Assembly (NCBI GenBank): GCA_026874595.1
Contig: CM049318.1
Location: 11,015,241 to 11,079,240, forward strand
Length of the DNA stretch: 64,000 bases
Direction: 5' to 3'
Source of the DNA: Sipunculus nudus
Taxonomy: Eukaryota; Annelida; Sipuncula; Golfingiida; Sipunculidae
In this document: positions 1 through 64,000 of the stretch, in pieces
Layout of the letters: each line of letters starts with the position of its first letter
Position numbering within the stretch: position 1 is the stretch's first letter
Translations under genes and position numbers: made by a program
Notes under the pieces: generated by a model
What the model was told of the DNA's origin: nothing
The model's database searches: none
Seen by the model: only the letters and a program-made list of their open reading frames with translations

Positions 1-63184
<63,184 letters not shown>

Positions 63185-63290
63185 CTACAAGCAACACATT
63201 TAATATCCTTGAACATTATGATACCATATATAGTAAAGCATGTCTGCATTTTACATGTTTTACACAATGAATAAACTGTATATCCCAACA

Positions 63291-63600
63291 GGGCCCTGTG
63301 GCAGATCAGACAATCTTGTCTGAATGGGCTTTGAAATTGGGAAAGCTGTAGTAGGTTGTTGTTGAGTTATTGCGTGTGAAAGAAAATGAGTGATTTTGCT
63401 GTGGTGGCCATATTAGAATTCCTACAGGTCTGTAATTCAATAGGTCTGGAGCCCTCATAGGTACCAATCATCCCTGTGAATAAGGGAAAGCTGCAGTATG
63501 TTGTTGTTGAGTTATCGCGCGCGAAAAAAGTGTCACTGACGGATGGACAGATGGACGGAAGGATATGGTGATCACTATAGGGCACCGCTTGTCAAGCGGG
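63291..63600. repeat. Dispersed repeat bounded by GGGCCC, internally duplicated
   Basis: Starts and ends at GGGCCC. It contains two copies of a segment reading gttgttgagttat(t/c)gcg about 125 bp apart, each preceded by GGGAAAGCTG. It also holds a run of GATGGACAGATGGACGG and the hairpin CCGCTTGTCAAGCGG. The form is that of a short mobile element copy; I cannot name the family. Confidence 0.5.
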
Positions 63601-63639
63601 GCCCTAATAATAAATAAATAATAAATAAATAAATAAAGC

Positions 63640-64000
63640 AAAGCCTCTTTTATCCGAACACTGTTTATCTGAAAATTTTTTATCAAAAATTGGAAACAGA
63701 AAACCAAAACTTTGATCGTTTATCTGTTATTTGAAGAATGAACAAATATCTGAAAGGTTTGTATAAAAGATATTATAAACACATTTTTAAACAGTAGCAG
63801 AAATAATTAATGCAAATGAATATTCGAGGACCAGCAAGCAATAACTTCAATGCATTTTCATGATACATTAATCAAACTGATGGAAAACATGATTAAAATG
63901 TCAATGCCAAGTTTCATTTTGGAACAGCTTGAAAAATTGTGCATGTCTGTCAGTAGCTGATCACGTCCAGGATTTTGGCAGTAGTGTGAATCCTGTGAAA
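63640..64000. mobile_element. MITE-like element, copy 2 (reaches window edge)
   Basis: Matches the reverse complement of 60,861–61,199 over several blocks (for example GAAAACCAAAA-T/C-TTTGAT-C/T-GTTTATC, then ATGAACAxATAT and TAATGCAAAT in the same order). Its left end is less well preserved than in the other copy. Confidence 0.5.

Larger units (their letters stand above)
63185..64000. other. Intron or upstream sequence before exon 1
   Basis: No coding sequence seen. It holds a dispersed-repeat copy (63,291–63,600), a short (AAATA)n tract, and a MITE-like copy from about 63,640 that runs on to the window edge. Confidence 0.6.

Overview
The window is animal genomic DNA. One very large gene fills nearly all of it, read on the minus strand, with its N-terminal side at high coordinates. 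I find 57 consecutive exons (about 25.3 kb of coding sequence, roughly 8,400 codons). Each has GT–AG splice sites, each is open in a single frame, and the reading phases join without exception. The gene runs off the low-coordinate edge and very probably off the high-coordinate edge too. I see neither a start codon with signal peptide nor a terminal exon. AT-rich introns, (TA)n tracts, minisatellites and SINE/MITE-like repeats suit a marine invertebrate. A mollusc or other lophotrochozoan is my guess; nothing here settles the taxon.

Layout in transcription order: 63.2–60.2 kb holds a cysteine-rich head (a short LDL-receptor class A-like piece, a 10-residue linker micro-exon, a TIL domain and a VWC-like domain), the kind of set found in von Willebrand-type mucins, SCO-spondin and hemocytins. 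From 59.2 kb to the low edge the protein alternates between Thr/Pro/Ser-rich mucin exons (each with its own short tandem repeat) and a domain of about 140 residues that I count 20 times. That domain starts with Cys followed by a Gly-Met…Pro…Ile pattern, has an inner hydrophobic strand like the (V/I)DL strand of discoidins, and ends with Gly/Ala-Cys. I read it as a divergent F5/8 type C (discoidin-like, galactose-binding-fold) domain. Fourteen copies lie in one exon and six are split over two. Every boundary between a module and its neighbour in the alternating part is phase 1, so modules can be duplicated or lost without breaking the frame.

The product would be a giant secreted, heavily O-glycosylated mucin carrying a lectin-like bead between each pair of sugar brushes. 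Several pieces were copied recently: a 1.2 kb segment holding one domain and one mucin exon is present twice (48.2–49.3 and 50.7–51.9 kb), and a 114-residue mucin block is nearly identical across three distant exons. Introns hold a well-formed solo LTR (38,364–39,012) with a 4-bp target duplication, two copies of one MITE-like element, a 41-bp minisatellite of about 25 copies, a tRNA-derived SINE-like element, several dispersed repeats and a near-perfect palindrome around a (TA)n core. I found no second protein-coding gene. The long valine/proline-rich or glutamine/leucine-rich open frames over the mucin exons are shadows of the threonine frame.
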